A stretch of DNA of 64,000 bases from Pseudomonas sp. GM49 (lineage in GTDB: Bacteria > Pseudomonadota > Gammaproteobacteria > Pseudomonadales > Pseudomonadaceae), in assembly GCF_000282355.1 (NCBI RefSeq), contig NZ_AKJL01000286.1, positions 1 to 64,000 of the forward strand, in the 5' to 3' direction. Positions 37,198 through 46,842 of the stretch are shown here, in pieces. Positions within the stretch are counted from its first letter, which is position 1, and every line of letters starts with the position of its first letter. The position numbers and the translations under genes were made by a program. The notes under the pieces are model-generated. The model made no database searches. It was given only the letters and a program-made list of their open reading frames with translations, and was not told where the DNA came from.

Positions 37198-38208
37198 ATG
37201 TCCCGCGTTACCTTGAGTCGCTATTTGATTGAGCAGACCCGCAGCAACAACACTCCTGCCGATCTGCGCTTCCTGATCGAAGTGGTGGCGCGTGCCTGCA
37301 AGGAGATCAGCCACGCCGTGTCCAAAGGCGCCCTGGGAGGCGTTCTGGGCAGCATGGGCACTGAAAACGTCCAGGGCGAAGTGCAGAAGAAGCTCGACGT
37401 GATCTCCAACGAAATCCTGCTCGAAGCCAACGAATGGGGCGGTCACCTGGCCGGCATGGCGTCCGAAGAAATGGACAACGCCTACCAGATCCCGGGCAAA
37501 TACCCGAAAGGCGCGTACCTGCTGGTATTCGACCCGCTGGACGGTTCGTCGAACATCGATATCAACGCGCCGGTAGGCACTATCTTCTCGGTACTGCGTT
37601 GCCCGAACGAGTACCTGAGCCAGAACGAGCCCTTGAACGAAAAGGCCTTCCTGCAGCCAGGCACCCAGCAAGTGGCCGCCGGTTACGCCATCTACGGTCC
37701 ACAGACCATGCTGATCCTGACCCTGGGCGACGGCGTGAAAGGCTTCACCCTGGACCGTGAAATGGGCAGCTTCGTCCTGACTCACGAAAACATCACCATT
37801 CCTGAAAGCACCCAGGAATTCGCCATCAACGCGTCCAACCAGCGTCACTGGGAAGCTCCGGTACAACGCTACGTCGGCGAATTGCTGGCAGGCGAAGAAG
37901 GCCCGCTGAAAAAGAACTACAACATGCGCTGGGTCGCCGCGATGGTGGCCGACGTGCACCGCATCCTGACCCGTGGCGGTCTGTTCATGTACCCACGCGA
38001 CAGCCGCGAGCCTTCCAAGCCAGGCAAACTGCGCCTGATGTACGAAGCCAACCCGATGTCGTTCCTCGTGGAACAAGCGGGCGGTGCGTCCACCGACGGC
38101 CACCAGCGCATCCTCGACATCCAGCCGAACGGCCTGCACCAGCGTGTGGCTGTGTTCCTGGGTTCGAAAGAAGAAGTTGCACGTGTAACGGCTTACCACA
38201 AGGAATAA
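37198..38208 (+). CDS. fbp: Fructose-1,6-bisphosphatase class 1
   Basis: A 336-aa gluconeogenic phosphatase, needed in a pseudomonad growing on amino and organic acids. Metal- and phosphate-binding motif [13 protein letters not shown] is near 116-128, with [13 protein letters not shown] before it and the substrate site [21 protein letters not shown] near 260. CCGGAG precedes the start. The DUF924 gene follows after three bases. Confidence 0.97.
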   Translation: MSRVTLSRYLIEQTRSNNTPADLRFLIEVVARACKEISHAVSKGALGGVLGSMGTENVQGEVQKKLDVISNEILLEANEWGGHLAGMASEEMDNAYQIPGKYPKGAYLLVFDPLDGSSNIDINAPVGTIFSVLRCPNEYLSQNEPLNEKAFLQPGTQQVAAGYAIYGPQTMLILTLGDGVKGFTLDREMGSFVLTHENITIPESTQEFAINASNQRHWEAPVQRYVGELLAGEEGPLKKNYNMRWVAAMVADVHRILTRGGLFMYPRDSREPSKPGKLRLMYEANPMSFLVEQAGGASTDGHQRILDIQPNGLHQRVAVFLGSKEEVARVTAYHKE

Positions 38209-38211
38209 ACC

Positions 38212-38814
38212 ATGACCGCGCCCTGGAAGCCGTTGCTTGATTGGTGGTTCGGGAGTTCCGAGTCAGCGAGCGAAGTGGCGGCGCAGAAGGGCAAGTTATG
38301 GTTCGGCAAGCGCGACAGCCAGGACCTCGAAGCGCGCGAGCGTTTCGGGGACTGGGCCGAGCAGGCACTGGCCGGCGGATTGACCGAGTGGATGCAACGT
38401 CCCGAAGGTTGGCTGGCCCTGGTGCTGTTGCTCGATCAAATCCCGCGAATGATCTTTCGCGATACTCCCAAAGCCTTTGCAGGCGATCTCCGGGCGCAAA
38501 AGCTGGTGGCCCAAGGCATTGCCGCGGATTTCGACCGGCAGTTGCAGCCGATTCAGCGGGTGTTCATCTACTTGGTGTTCGAGCACAGCGAAAACCTTGC
38601 GGTGCAGAATGAAGGCGTCTCGCGCTACCTCGAATTGGTGGCGCAGCAGCCGGAGAGCGATCGGGCACTGTTCAGCGATTACCTGGACTATGCCGAGCGG
38701 CATCAGAAAGTGATTGCGCAGTTTGGGCGGTTTCCGCATCGCAATGCGGTGTTGGGAAGGGAGTCTACGGCTGAGGAGTTGGCGTTTCTGTCGAAACCGG
38801 GTTCACGGTTCTAA
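38212..38814 (+). CDS. DUF924 family protein
   Basis: A 200-aa all-helical (TPR-like) cytosolic protein of the DUF924 family: PLLDWWFG at the start, LALVLLLDQIPRMIFRDTPKAFAGD in the middle, FIYLVFEHSENLAVQ, and the C-terminal RFPHRNAVLGRESTAEELAFL. The function is unknown. It is separated from fbp by three bases, so it is surely co-transcribed; AAGGAATAAACC supplies the ribosome binding site from within the fbp end. Confidence 0.9.
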   Translation: MTAPWKPLLDWWFGSSESASEVAAQKGKLWFGKRDSQDLEARERFGDWAEQALAGGLTEWMQRPEGWLALVLLLDQIPRMIFRDTPKAFAGDLRAQKLVAQGIAADFDRQLQPIQRVFIYLVFEHSENLAVQNEGVSRYLELVAQQPESDRALFSDYLDYAERHQKVIAQFGRFPHRNAVLGRESTAEELAFLSKPGSRF

Positions 38815-38836
38815 ATTTCATCGCGGCTGATGCCGC

Positions 38837-38930
38837 CTTCGCGGGCAAGCCCGCTCCCACAGTTGATTTGGTCGGACACAAAATTTGTGCCCGCCCTAGA
38901 TCCCTGTGGGAGCGGGCTTGCCCGCGAAGG
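38837..38930. repeat. REPIN, GCGGGC variant
   Basis: CCTTCGCGGGCAAGCCCGCT and its inverse lie between the convergent DUF924 and chemoreceptor genes. Confidence 0.9.
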
Positions 38931-38946
38931 GGCCGGTGAGCGCGCC

Positions 38947-40839
38947 TCAGATCCTGAAGCTACCCACCAACTGCTTCAACCGCGCCGCCTGCTGCTCAAG
39001 ATCGGCACACGCACGCAAGGTCGCCTGCAGGTTCTCCACACCTTCCTGGTTCAGCGTGTTGATCTCGGTGATGTCGACGTTGATCGACTCCACCACAGCC
39101 GTCTGTTCTTCAGTTGCGGTGGCGACCGACTGGTTCATGCCATCGATCTCGCCGATGCGCTGGGTCACGCTGCCCAGGCGTTCGCCTGCCTGATTGGCGA
39201 TGCCGACGCTGCTTTCGCTCTGGCGCTGGCTGTCGGTCATGATGCCCACCGCTGCCCGGGCGCCGACTTGCAACTCTTCGATCATTGTCTGCACTTGCTG
39301 CGCCGAGTCCTGGGTGCGGTGAGCAAGGTTGCGCACCTCATCGGCCACCACGGCAAAACCACGGCCGGCCTCGCCAGCGCGGGCCGCTTCAATGGCTGCG
39401 TTCAGGGCCAGCAGGTTGGTTTGCTGGGAGATGCTGGTGATCACTTCCAGGATCTGCCCGATGTTGACCGTATTGCTGTTGAGGGTTTCGATGTTGCCGC
39501 ACGAATCGCTGATCTTGGCCGACAGCTGCTGCATCGCCGCGATGGTTTTATCCACCACCTGTTGGCCGTCTTCGGCCAGGCTGCGGGCATCGCTGGAGTG
39601 TTGTGAGGCGAGGGCGGCGTTTTGCGCGATTTCCTGGGCGGCGGCACCGAGCTGGTTGATCGCCGCAGCCACGCTGCTGGTGCGCGAGGCTTGCTGGTCG
39701 GAGTTGAACATCGACGAGTTTGACGCGGCGACTACACGCAACGCCACCTCGTTGACCTGGCCGGTGGCCGAGGATACTTCGATGATCGAGGTATGAATGC
39801 GCTCGACGAAGCGGTTGAACGACAGCCCCAATGCGCCAAATTCGTCGTGGCCGTGGATGGTCAGGCGTTTGGTCAGGTCACCTTCGCCTTCGGCGATGTC
39901 GTGCATGGCGCGACCCATGGTCAGCAGCGGCTGCATCAGCAGGCTGATCAGCATGCCCAGCAGGGCGATGATGATCACCACGGCAATCACCATGGCGATG
40001 ATCGCCGAGGTGCGGAATTCGCTGAGCATCGAGAACGCCGTTTCCTGGTCAAGCACCAGCGCCACGTACCAGTCCGCCGATGGCACGCCGTTGACGTGGG
40101 TGAAGGAGATGAACTGACGCTTGCCGTCGATCTCGACTTCCTTCATGCCTGGGCTGACTTTCGGCGTGTCGCCCGGATAGGCCTCGGCCAGACTCTTGAG
40201 CACCAGCTTGCTGTCCGGGTGAATCAGGATCTTGCCGTCGGCACCGACGATGAACGCATGACCGTGACCGCCGAAGTTCAGCGAGTTGATGATCGCGCTG
40301 ACGCTGGACAAGTCGATGTCGGCCCCGGCCACGCCAATCATCTGGCCCTGGTGCTGCACCGGGGTAGCCACGGTGATCACCAGTTTGCCGGAAGAGGCGG
40401 CGATATACGGTTCGGTGACGATGGTCTTTTGCGCGTTATTGGCCGCCTTGTACCAGCCACGGGCACGTGGGTCGTAGTCTGCCGCACGGTTGCCCGCCGG
40501 GACCGAGAACATCACACCGTCGGCACCACCGAAGTAACTCAGCTGGAAGTTGCCGGTGTAGGCGGGCAGGTCGATGATCCGTTTCAGGCTGGCGGGAGCA
40601 TTGCCATCGGCGCTGACCTGTTGGGCCATCGATTGCAGCAATTGCATGCGGCTTTCCAGCCAGGTCTGGATGTTGCTGGTGGTCAGGCTGCCGAGTTCCT
40701 GCATCGAGGCTTCGGTACTGTTGCGCAAGGTTTCGCGCTGGCGATAGTCGTTGAACAGGATGAAACAAGCAAATGCGACAGCCACCACGAGGGCGGCAGC
40801 CAGCAATATCTTGTGGCTGAACTTCATGTTTCTGGTCAT
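38947..40839 (-). CDS. Methyl-accepting chemotaxis protein, PctA-like amino-acid receptor
   Basis: A 630-aa transmembrane chemoreceptor. TM1 is at about 8-29, a periplasmic dCache domain at 35-290, TM2 near 290-315, then a HAMP segment ([23 protein letters not shown]) and the cytoplasmic signalling hairpin with tip [26 protein letters not shown]. The dCache amino-acid motif is complete: Tyr122, Arg127, Trp129, Tyr130, Tyr145 and Asp174 ([17 protein letters not shown]), one residue offset from PctA of P. aeruginosa. Binding of L-amino acids is therefore a strong prediction. Two starts four codons apart (MTRN, MKFS) are possible; neither has a clear ribosome binding site. Confidence 0.93.
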   Translation of the reverse strand: MTRNMKFSHKILLAAALVVAVAFACFILFNDYRQRETLRNSTEASMQELGSLTTSNIQTWLESRMQLLQSMAQQVSADGNAPASLKRIIDLPAYTGNFQLSYFGGADGVMFSVPAGNRAADYDPRARGWYKAANNAQKTIVTEPYIAASSGKLVITVATPVQHQGQMIGVAGADIDLSSVSAIINSLNFGGHGHAFIVGADGKILIHPDSKLVLKSLAEAYPGDTPKVSPGMKEVEIDGKRQFISFTHVNGVPSADWYVALVLDQETAFSMLSEFRTSAIIAMVIAVVIIIALLGMLISLLMQPLLTMGRAMHDIAEGEGDLTKRLTIHGHDEFGALGLSFNRFVERIHTSIIEVSSATGQVNEVALRVVAASNSSMFNSDQQASRTSSVAAAINQLGAAAQEIAQNAALASQHSSDARSLAEDGQQVVDKTIAAMQQLSAKISDSCGNIETLNSNTVNIGQILEVITSISQQTNLLALNAAIEAARAGEAGRGFAVVADEVRNLAHRTQDSAQQVQTMIEELQVGARAAVGIMTDSQRQSESSVGIANQAGERLGSVTQRIGEIDGMNQSVATATEEQTAVVESINVDITEINTLNQEGVENLQATLRACADLEQQAARLKQLVGSFRI

Positions 40840-41121
40840 GGATGAGCTACCGCAGAGGGTCAGGTCTACAAAAGGGGGAAGCAAATGCCACCGACGTAGC
40901 TTTGCGTTGCATTTATGTCGACTGAACGGCGCCAAAGATTAGGCTGATTTTCTGAAAAACGACGAAATGCTCGATGAACAAGGTAAATGGCAGATTTTCG
41001 GCAAAAGGTAGACGAGTGGCCCGATAAATAGCCTGCCTGGCAGGGAACCTGACAGGGGTTTTCTCTTCTAAGCTTCAGCTTGGCAGCCATGCCAATCCCC
41101 TACGCCCCCCGGAGTTTCACC

Positions 41122-41376
41122 ATGTCGCTGCGTTCCATCGCCCTGCTTTCGTTCTGCGTATTGCTCGCTGCCTGCAGCAAGGTCAATCAGGAAAACTACT
41201 CGAAGCTCTCGGCCGGTATGGCCAAGGTCGACGTGGAGACCCTGTTGGGCAAACCTGCCGATTGTTCAGGCGCGCTCGGCATGTCCAGTTGCACCTGGGG
41301 CGACAAGAACAGCTTTATCAGCGTGCAGTTCGCCGGTGACAAAGTGCTGATGTTTTCCGGCCAAGGCCTGAAGTAA
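41122..41376 (+). CDS. Small lipoprotein, BamE/SmpA-like fold
   Basis: An 84-aa lipoprotein: signal sequence MSLRSIALLSFCVLLAAC with lipobox LAAC (acylated Cys18). A short domain with the pattern NYSKLSAGMAKVDVETLLGKP follows, as in the SmpA/OmlA (BamE-like) and DUF3862 families. GGAG precedes the ATG; an upstream in-frame start would spoil the signal peptide. It is followed after 30 bases by the lipocalin gene, so they probably form an operon at the cell envelope. Confidence 0.85.
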   Translation: MSLRSIALLSFCVLLAACSKVNQENYSKLSAGMAKVDVETLLGKPADCSGALGMSSCTWGDKNSFISVQFAGDKVLMFSGQGLK

Positions 41377-41406
41377 ACCGGGGCAACTGCCCTCGGGAGA
41401 AAAATA

Positions 41407-41976
41407 ATGAAGCGGTTATTGATCATCCTTTTTGCCGGCCTGGTATTGGCCGGCTGTGCCACGCCTGGCCAGGACCCATTGGCCCCCAAGACTGTCAAAA
41501 GCGTCAACCTCAAGCGCTACCAGGGCACCTGGTACGAGCTGGCTCGTATGCCGATGTACTTCCAGCGTGACTGCGCGCAATCCGAAGCTCATTACACGCT
41601 CAAGCCTGACGGTAACGTGGCGGTGCTGAACCGCTGCCTGACGGCGCAGTGGCAATGGGAAGAGGTCAAGGGTACGGCTTATCCACAGGTGCCCGGCAAG
41701 GCCGACAAACTGTGGCTCGAGTTCGATACCTGGTTCTCCAGGCTGATCCCGGGTACGGCGAAGGGCGAATACTGGGTGCTGTACGTCAGCGATGACTACA
41801 AGACCGCCATTGTCGGTGACCCGAGCCGGAAATATTTGTGGCTGTTGTCGCGCACGCCAACCGTGAACGGTGTGGTGCGTGAGGAGCTGCTGAGCAAGGC
41901 GCGTCAGCAGGGTTACGACACTACGCGGCTGATCTGGCGAGCGTCGGAGCAGCAGATGGCCGAGACCTCGGACTAA
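41407..41976 (+). CDS. blc: Outer-membrane lipocalin Blc
   Basis: A 189-aa bacterial lipocalin. The signal peptide MKRLLIILFAGLVLAGC has lipobox LAGC (Cys17), and the lipocalin signature GTWYELARMPMYFQ is near 38. Other family blocks are the YWVLYVSDDYKTAIVG strand and PSRKYLWLLSRTP. Blc binds fatty acids and lysophospholipids and is linked to envelope repair. The ribosome binding site GGGAGAAAA is present. Confidence 0.95.
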   Translation: MKRLLIILFAGLVLAGCATPGQDPLAPKTVKSVNLKRYQGTWYELARMPMYFQRDCAQSEAHYTLKPDGNVAVLNRCLTAQWQWEEVKGTAYPQVPGKADKLWLEFDTWFSRLIPGTAKGEYWVLYVSDDYKTAIVGDPSRKYLWLLSRTPTVNGVVREELLSKARQQGYDTTRLIWRASEQQMAETSD

Positions 41977-41989
41977 CTTCACAAATCCT

Positions 41990-42073
41990 TGTAGGAGCGA
42001 GCTTGCTCGCGATGGTGTATCAGGCGCATTGGTGTCGACTGACACTCCATCGCGAGCAAGCTCGCTCCTACAG
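41990..42073. repeat. REPIN, GTAGGAG variant
   Basis: Arms carry TGTAGGAGCGAGC instead of TGTGGGAGCGAGC, with a matching CTCCTACA on the other side, so the arms co-vary. It lies between the convergent blc and hutF genes. Confidence 0.9.
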
Positions 42074-42086
42074 TATTGTTTTGGTG

Positions 42087-43451
42087 TCAGCCTAGAAGGT
42101 CACGCAGTACCTGGGTAAAGGCCCGATTGCTTTCTTCTTCGCCAGCATGCCGACCGTCACGCACCACCCACTGGCCATTGACCAACACATCCCGCACCTG
42201 GCGATCGCCACCGGCAAACAACCAGCGATTGAGAATTCCGTCGCCACTGGCCGTTGCCAGATACGGATCGTTGCCGTCGAGCACCAGCCAGTCGGCGCGC
42301 TTGCCGACTTCCAGTGCACCAATCGGCTGGCCCAGCGCCTGAGCACCGCCATCCAGCGCGGCATCAAACAAGGTGCGGCCGACCATTGGCTGATCCGCGC
42401 CATACAAACGATTACGCCGCTGGTCGCGCAGACGCTGGCCGTATTCCAGCCAACGCAATTCTTCCACCACGCTCAACGACACATGGCTATCGGAACCGAT
42501 GCCCATGCGGCCACCCTGGGCGAGAAAATCCACCGCCGGGAAAATCCCGTCGCCCAGGTTGGCTTCGGTGGTCAGGCACAGACCGGCGATGGCGCGACTC
42601 TTGGCCATCGACGTGACTTCCTCCGGGTTGGCATGAGTCGCGTGGACCAGGCACCAGCGTTGGTCGACATCGATGTTTTCGTACAGCCATTGCAGCGGGC
42701 GACGACCGCTCCAGGTCAGGCAGTCGTCGACTTCTTTCTGCTGCTCGGCGATGTGGATGTGCACCGGGCACTGCTTGTCGCTGGCTGCCAGCACTTCACT
42801 GATCTGCTGCGGCGTGACCGCACGCAACGAGTGGAAACACAGGCCCAGGGCTTGCGCCGGTTGTTGCGCCAGGAGCGGTTGCAGGCGCGACTGCAGCTTG
42901 AGGTAGTTTTCGGTGCTGTTGATGAAGCGGCGCTGACCGTCGTTCGGCGCTTGGCCACCGAAACCGGAGTGGCTGTAGAGCACCGGCAGCAGTGTCAAAC
43001 CAATACCCGCTGAACTGGCGGCCTGGCTGATGCGCAGGGCCAGTTCGGCCGGATCTGCGTAAGGCTGACCATTGATGTCGTGATGCACGTAGTGAAATTC
43101 CGCGACCGAGGTGTAACCGGCCTTGAGCATTTCGATGTATAGCTGACGGGCGATGACGCCGAGTTGTTCCGGGCTGATTTTTCCGACGAGGCGATACATC
43201 AGGTCGCGCCAGGTCCAGAAACTGTCGTTCGGGTTACCCGCCACTTCCGCCAGCCCGGCCATGGCCCTCTGGAAAGCGTGGGAGTGCAGATTCGGCATGC
43301 CCGGCAGCAGCGGACCGCTCAACCGCTCGGCGCCATCTGCATGGGAATTGGCCTGGACATGGGTCAATACGCCGTCGGCGCTGACCTCAAGACGTACATT
43401 GTTGGCCCATCCACTAGGCAGCAGCGCGCGTTCGGCAAAGAAGGCGGACAT
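42087..43451 (-). CDS. hutF: Formimidoylglutamate deiminase HutF
   Basis: A 454-aa amidohydrolase that deiminates N-formimidoyl-glutamate to N-formylglutamate and ammonia, the fourth step of the Pseudomonas five-step pathway. Zinc-site features are PGMPNLHSHAFQRAM near 55-65, VHIHIAEQQKEVDDC, LVHATHANPEE and GIGSDSHVSLSVVEELRW. The gene faces away from hutC across a 107-base region containing a HutC-type palindrome, so repression by HutC is expected. Confidence 0.97.
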   Translation of the reverse strand: MSAFFAERALLPSGWANNVRLEVSADGVLTHVQANSHADGAERLSGPLLPGMPNLHSHAFQRAMAGLAEVAGNPNDSFWTWRDLMYRLVGKISPEQLGVIARQLYIEMLKAGYTSVAEFHYVHHDINGQPYADPAELALRISQAASSAGIGLTLLPVLYSHSGFGGQAPNDGQRRFINSTENYLKLQSRLQPLLAQQPAQALGLCFHSLRAVTPQQISEVLAASDKQCPVHIHIAEQQKEVDDCLTWSGRRPLQWLYENIDVDQRWCLVHATHANPEEVTSMAKSRAIAGLCLTTEANLGDGIFPAVDFLAQGGRMGIGSDSHVSLSVVEELRWLEYGQRLRDQRRNRLYGADQPMVGRTLFDAALDGGAQALGQPIGALEVGKRADWLVLDGNDPYLATASGDGILNRWLFAGGDRQVRDVLVNGQWVVRDGRHAGEEESNRAFTQVLRDLLG

Positions 43452-43473
43452 GGTTCAGCACCTCATCGTGTGT

Positions 43474-43494
43474 TATTTGTATATACATATACAG
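43474..43494. promoter_or_regulatory. HutC operator in the hutF-hutC intergenic region
   Basis: TTGTATATACA with the perfect palindrome TGTATATACA (43478-43487) lies between divergent hutF and hutC, 27 bases before hutF. It resembles the palindrome upstream of hutU (CTTGTATGTACAAG). It can serve both autoregulation of hutC and control of hutF. Confidence 0.72.
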
Positions 43495-43558
43495 ACGTTT
43501 GCCTGCCCGGTAAACTCCGGCAAGCTAGCGATATTCACTAAACGACCAAGGATTAACC

Positions 43559-44308
43559 GTGCCGACTCCGCCTCCAGTCTCTCCGTTGGCCGCGAACATG
43601 GGCGACAGTCCGGCGCCCTTGTACGCCCGCGTCAAACAAATGATCACCCAGCAAATCGACAGTGGAAACTGGCCGCCGCACTATCGCGTTCCGTCGGAAA
43701 GCGAACTGGTCAACCAGTTGGGCTTCAGCCGCATGACCATCAACCGTGCCCTGCGCGAGATGACTGCCGACGGTCTGCTGGTGCGCATGCAAGGCGTCGG
43801 CACGTTCGTCGCCGAGCCGAAAAGCCAGTCTGCGTTGTTCGAAGTGCACAACATCGCCGATGAAATCGCCTCTCGCGGTCATCGCCACACCTGCAAGGTC
43901 ATCACCCTTGAGGAAGAGGCCGCCGGCTCCGAGCGCGCCCTGGCCCTGGACATGCGCGAAGGGCAGAAGGTGTTCCACTCGCTGATCGTGCATTTCGAAA
44001 ACGATATCCCGGTGCAAATCGAAGACCGTTTCGTCAACGCGCTGGTGGCACCGGATTACCTCAAGCAGGACTTCACCCTGCAAACGCCCTACGCCTATCT
44101 GAACCAGGTCGCGCCGCTGACCGAAGGCGAGCACGTGGTCGAGGCGATCCTGGCCGAGCCGTCCGAATGCAAATTGCTGCAGATTGAAAAAGGCGAGCCG
44201 TGCCTGCTGATCCGTCGCCGCACCTGGTCCGGTCGTCAGCCAGTGACAGCTGCTCGCTTGATCCACCCCGGTTCCCGTCATCGTCTGGAAGGTCGGTTCC
44301 ATAAATAG
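43559..44308 (+). CDS. hutC: Histidine-utilisation repressor HutC (GntR family)
   Basis: A 249-aa regulator. A GntR winged helix (about 20-85) contains YRVPSESELVNQLGFSRMTINRALREM and GLLVRMQGVGTFVAEP. The C-terminal UTRA ligand domain has FEVHNIADEIASRGH and IQIEDRFVNALVAPDYL. Urocanate is the known inducer of the family. The start is GTG with AAGGAT upstream; the next candidate, MGDSPAPLYARVK, is 14 codons in. HutD follows after ten bases. Confidence 0.95.
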   Translation: MPTPPPVSPLAANMGDSPAPLYARVKQMITQQIDSGNWPPHYRVPSESELVNQLGFSRMTINRALREMTADGLLVRMQGVGTFVAEPKSQSALFEVHNIADEIASRGHRHTCKVITLEEEAAGSERALALDMREGQKVFHSLIVHFENDIPVQIEDRFVNALVAPDYLKQDFTLQTPYAYLNQVAPLTEGEHVVEAILAEPSECKLLQIEKGEPCLLIRRRTWSGRQPVTAARLIHPGSRHRLEGRFHK

Positions 44309-44318
44309 AGAGCCATAA

Positions 44319-44891
44319 ATGAATCAGTTAAAGGTTTTACGCGCCAAAGACTACCCGCGCATGCCGTGGAAAAACGGCGGCGGCAGCACCGAAGAAATCA
44401 CCCGCGATGCCGGCACCGGCCTGGATGGTTTCGGCTGGCGCCTGTCGATTGCCGACATTGGCGAATCGGGTGGTTTTTCCACCTTCGCCGGTTACGAGCG
44501 AGTGATCACCGTTTTGCAGGGCGACGGCATGACCCTGACGGTGGATGGTCAGGACACTCGGTCACTGTTACCGCTGGACCCGTTTGCCTTCAGCGGTGAG
44601 AGCAAGGTTTCCTGCACATTGCTCGGCGGTCCGATTCGCGATTTCAACCTGATTTATGCGCCACAGCGTTACGGTGCACGGTTGCAGTGGTTGAGTGGTG
44701 AGCAGCGGTTCTTCAGCTCGGCGGGCACGGTGCTGGTGTTCAGCATGAGTGAGCAGGTTGAGGTGTCGGTCGATAACAACGCCCAGCAATTGGGCCTTCA
44801 TGATTGCCTGCAATTGGAGGCTGATGCCGGATTACTGGACGTCGCCATCAAGGGGCTGTGCTGCGTGATCGAACTGACGTCGCGCGACTGA
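44319..44891 (+). CDS. hutD: HutD family protein
   Basis: A 190-aa cupin-like double-stranded beta-helix protein of the HutD family: YPRMPWKNGGGSTEEITRD at the start, GWRLSIADIGESGGFSTFAGYERVI and GPIRDFNLIYAP. In P. fluorescens HutD is described as a governor that limits hut expression, probably by binding a pathway intermediate. It is in an operon with hutC and ends six bases from the convergent chemoreceptor gene. Confidence 0.95.
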   Translation: MNQLKVLRAKDYPRMPWKNGGGSTEEITRDAGTGLDGFGWRLSIADIGESGGFSTFAGYERVITVLQGDGMTLTVDGQDTRSLLPLDPFAFSGESKVSCTLLGGPIRDFNLIYAPQRYGARLQWLSGEQRFFSSAGTVLVFSMSEQVEVSVDNNAQQLGLHDCLQLEADAGLLDVAIKGLCCVIELTSRD

Positions 44892-44897
44892 TCCCGG

Positions 44898-46535
44898 TCA
44901 TTCCCGTTCGAGGGTAAAACCTCGAACGGTCGCCTCCAGCTCACTCGACATCTGTTTTAGTGCCTGGATGGTTTTCACCACCTCCTGTTGCATCGCGACA
45001 TTTTCCTCGACCCGCTGCGCCACGTTTTCCACATTGCGTGCCACGTCTTCGCTGGCTTCACGCTGTTCCTGCAAGGCATTGGAGATCTGGCTGACTGCAT
45101 TGAGTGACGCGTTGAGCGCGACCTTGACGTCATTCATCGACGTGCCGGCGCTGTCGATCAGATGCTGGCCCTGAAGTACGCGCTCGCGGCCAGTGTTCAT
45201 GCTGCTGTTGGCCTTTCTCATGCCGCTTTGAATTGTACTCACCAGCACCACAATCTCGGCGGTAGAGCGGGTCGTGCGGGTTGCCAGCTCCCGCACTTCG
45301 TCAGCCACCACGGCAAACCCGCGCCCTTGTTCGCCGGCCCGCGCTGCCTCGATGGTGGCATTGAGTGCGAGCAGATTGGTCTGTTCGGCAATGCTGTGGA
45401 TCATGCCGACAATTTTCCCGATGGCGTTGGAGTGCAGGGTCAATTGGTCGATTTCACCCGACGTCTGGGTCACCAGTTGGGCGATCTGCTGCATCTCGAT
45501 GATAGAGCGCTCCATGGTGGCAATGCCGCAAGCGGTGATCTGTTCGGCCTTTTGTGTGGTGTCGTGCGCCTGCGCGGCGTTCTCGGCGATGTGCGTAATG
45601 TTGGCTGACATCTGTTGCGCAGCGGCGGCAATTGAAGAGGCTGCGCCATTTTGCTCGGCAGCCTGTTTCAGGCCTTGTTCAGACGAGATGCTCAGGTTCA
45701 GGGTCGAGGACTCGATATGCTGCGATGCCTCGCGCACCTTGCCGATCATGCTGGCCAGGCTGCGTCGCATGGCCTCGACCGATTGCATGACGCCCGTTGG
45801 CGTCGCGTTACCGATCACCGGCTCGCCGAGCCGGCCCTGGGCAATCCGTGTGCTGATACTGGCCAGCTCGTGAGGCTCGGCGCCCAGGTATCGCGCCAGT
45901 CTGGCGCCGAACAGCAGGGCATAAAGACTGCCAAACAACAGTGCGAGAGCCAGGACCACGGCCATCAGCCTCATATTGACCACATAGAGTGCCTGGCTAT
46001 GCTCGAAATGTCGGCGTGCTTCTTTAAGCTGGACATCGGTCAGTTGCGAAAACAGTGAGGTCAGCGGGTCGATCAAGGGGTACAGCTGGTGGACGGCGAA
46101 ATGCTCCAGGCTCTGACTGGAAACTTCGCTTTGGTTCAAGTCCGCCTGCAAACGCTGGAGCGGTGCGTCGGTGGCCTGCATCAGCGGTTCGATTTCACTG
46201 ATCAGTTGCATCTCTTCATCGATCAGGTGGGTCGACAGATAGGCGCGCCAGAGCGGGTCGACTTCTAGCAGGGCTCGCCGTATCTGTTGCGCCGCCTCGA
46301 CGCCACTGTGGATGCCGTCGCGGGCCTTGTGGATAGCGTCGACGATCCGGACTGAATACAGCTCGGAGATTTTATTCAGGTCCTGTTGCGGGATGACCCG
46401 GTCCAGGTAAACCGTCTCCAGTCCCTGCACCGTAGTGCGCATGCAGTACAGGCCGAGTGCGCCGATGCCGATCATGCTGCTCAGGAGAATGCCGGCAAGC
46501 AGGAGCAGGTGGGTTTGGACTTTCCACTGTTTCAT
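44898..46535 (-). CDS. Methyl-accepting chemotaxis protein inside the hut locus
   Basis: A 545-aa chemoreceptor. TM1 is at about 9-32, and a ~155-residue periplasmic four-helix-bundle domain follows ([15 protein letters not shown] to [13 protein letters not shown]). TM2 is near 190-212, then HAMP ([21 protein letters not shown]) and the signalling tip [28 protein letters not shown]. The periplasmic domain is of 4HB/TarH type, unlike the dCache receptor at 39-41 kb. GAGGAA precedes the start. It sits between hutD and hutU, convergent with hutCD and divergent from hutU, sharing the hutU control region, so histidine or urocanate sensing is a reasonable but untested inference. Confidence 0.93.
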   Translation of the reverse strand: MKQWKVQTHLLLLAGILLSSMIGIGALGLYCMRTTVQGLETVYLDRVIPQQDLNKISELYSVRIVDAIHKARDGIHSGVEAAQQIRRALLEVDPLWRAYLSTHLIDEEMQLISEIEPLMQATDAPLQRLQADLNQSEVSSQSLEHFAVHQLYPLIDPLTSLFSQLTDVQLKEARRHFEHSQALYVVNMRLMAVVLALALLFGSLYALLFGARLARYLGAEPHELASISTRIAQGRLGEPVIGNATPTGVMQSVEAMRRSLASMIGKVREASQHIESSTLNLSISSEQGLKQAAEQNGAASSIAAAAQQMSANITHIAENAAQAHDTTQKAEQITACGIATMERSIIEMQQIAQLVTQTSGEIDQLTLHSNAIGKIVGMIHSIAEQTNLLALNATIEAARAGEQGRGFAVVADEVRELATRTTRSTAEIVVLVSTIQSGMRKANSSMNTGRERVLQGQHLIDSAGTSMNDVKVALNASLNAVSQISNALQEQREASEDVARNVENVAQRVEENVAMQQEVVKTIQALKQMSSELEATVRGFTLERE

Positions 46536-46664
46536 TACGGGTTCCTCGCAGAAGTGACGTCAGGGGGCTTGCTCGTGAAGTCGGCGAGGATTGATGGAGG
46601 TGGAGTCGGATGTTTCTCATGATGTTGTAGGGTGTTTCTGGAATGCTCTCAATTGGGCATCAGG

Positions 46665-46710
46665 TGTTACCGAACGCCCCAGTGTGGCGCAAAACCGCGC
46701 TCAAGTAACA
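46665..46710. promoter_or_regulatory. TGTTAC-N34-GTAACA inverted repeat upstream of hutU
   Basis: Perfect 6-base arms TGTTAC (46665-46670) and GTAACA (46705-46710) lie 113-158 bases above the sigma-54 promoter, a normal enhancer distance. The arms equal those described for CbrB sites, but the usual spacer there is about 14-15 bases, 20 shorter than here. CbrAB controls hut in Pseudomonas. Confidence 0.45.
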
Positions 46711-46822
46711 AAGTCCCATCGCTACAAAAAATCCCCCGGAAAAATTTCATTTTCGCCAGAACCCTTGTTCCAGGCGCTCTCCAGCCGTTTCAGAACTTTT
46801 CTTGAATGCTCATTCAGTAAGT

Positions 46823-46838
46823 TGGCCGCTTGATTGCA
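46823..46838 (+). promoter_or_regulatory. Sigma-54 promoter of hutU
   Basis: TGGCCG-CTTGA-TTGCA matches the -24/-12 consensus with GG and GC correctly spaced. The expected start site, about 12 bases downstream, falls inside the HutC palindrome. This would give a leader of about 137 bases before the hutU ATG/GTG. Confidence 0.75.
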
Positions 46839-46842
46839 TATG

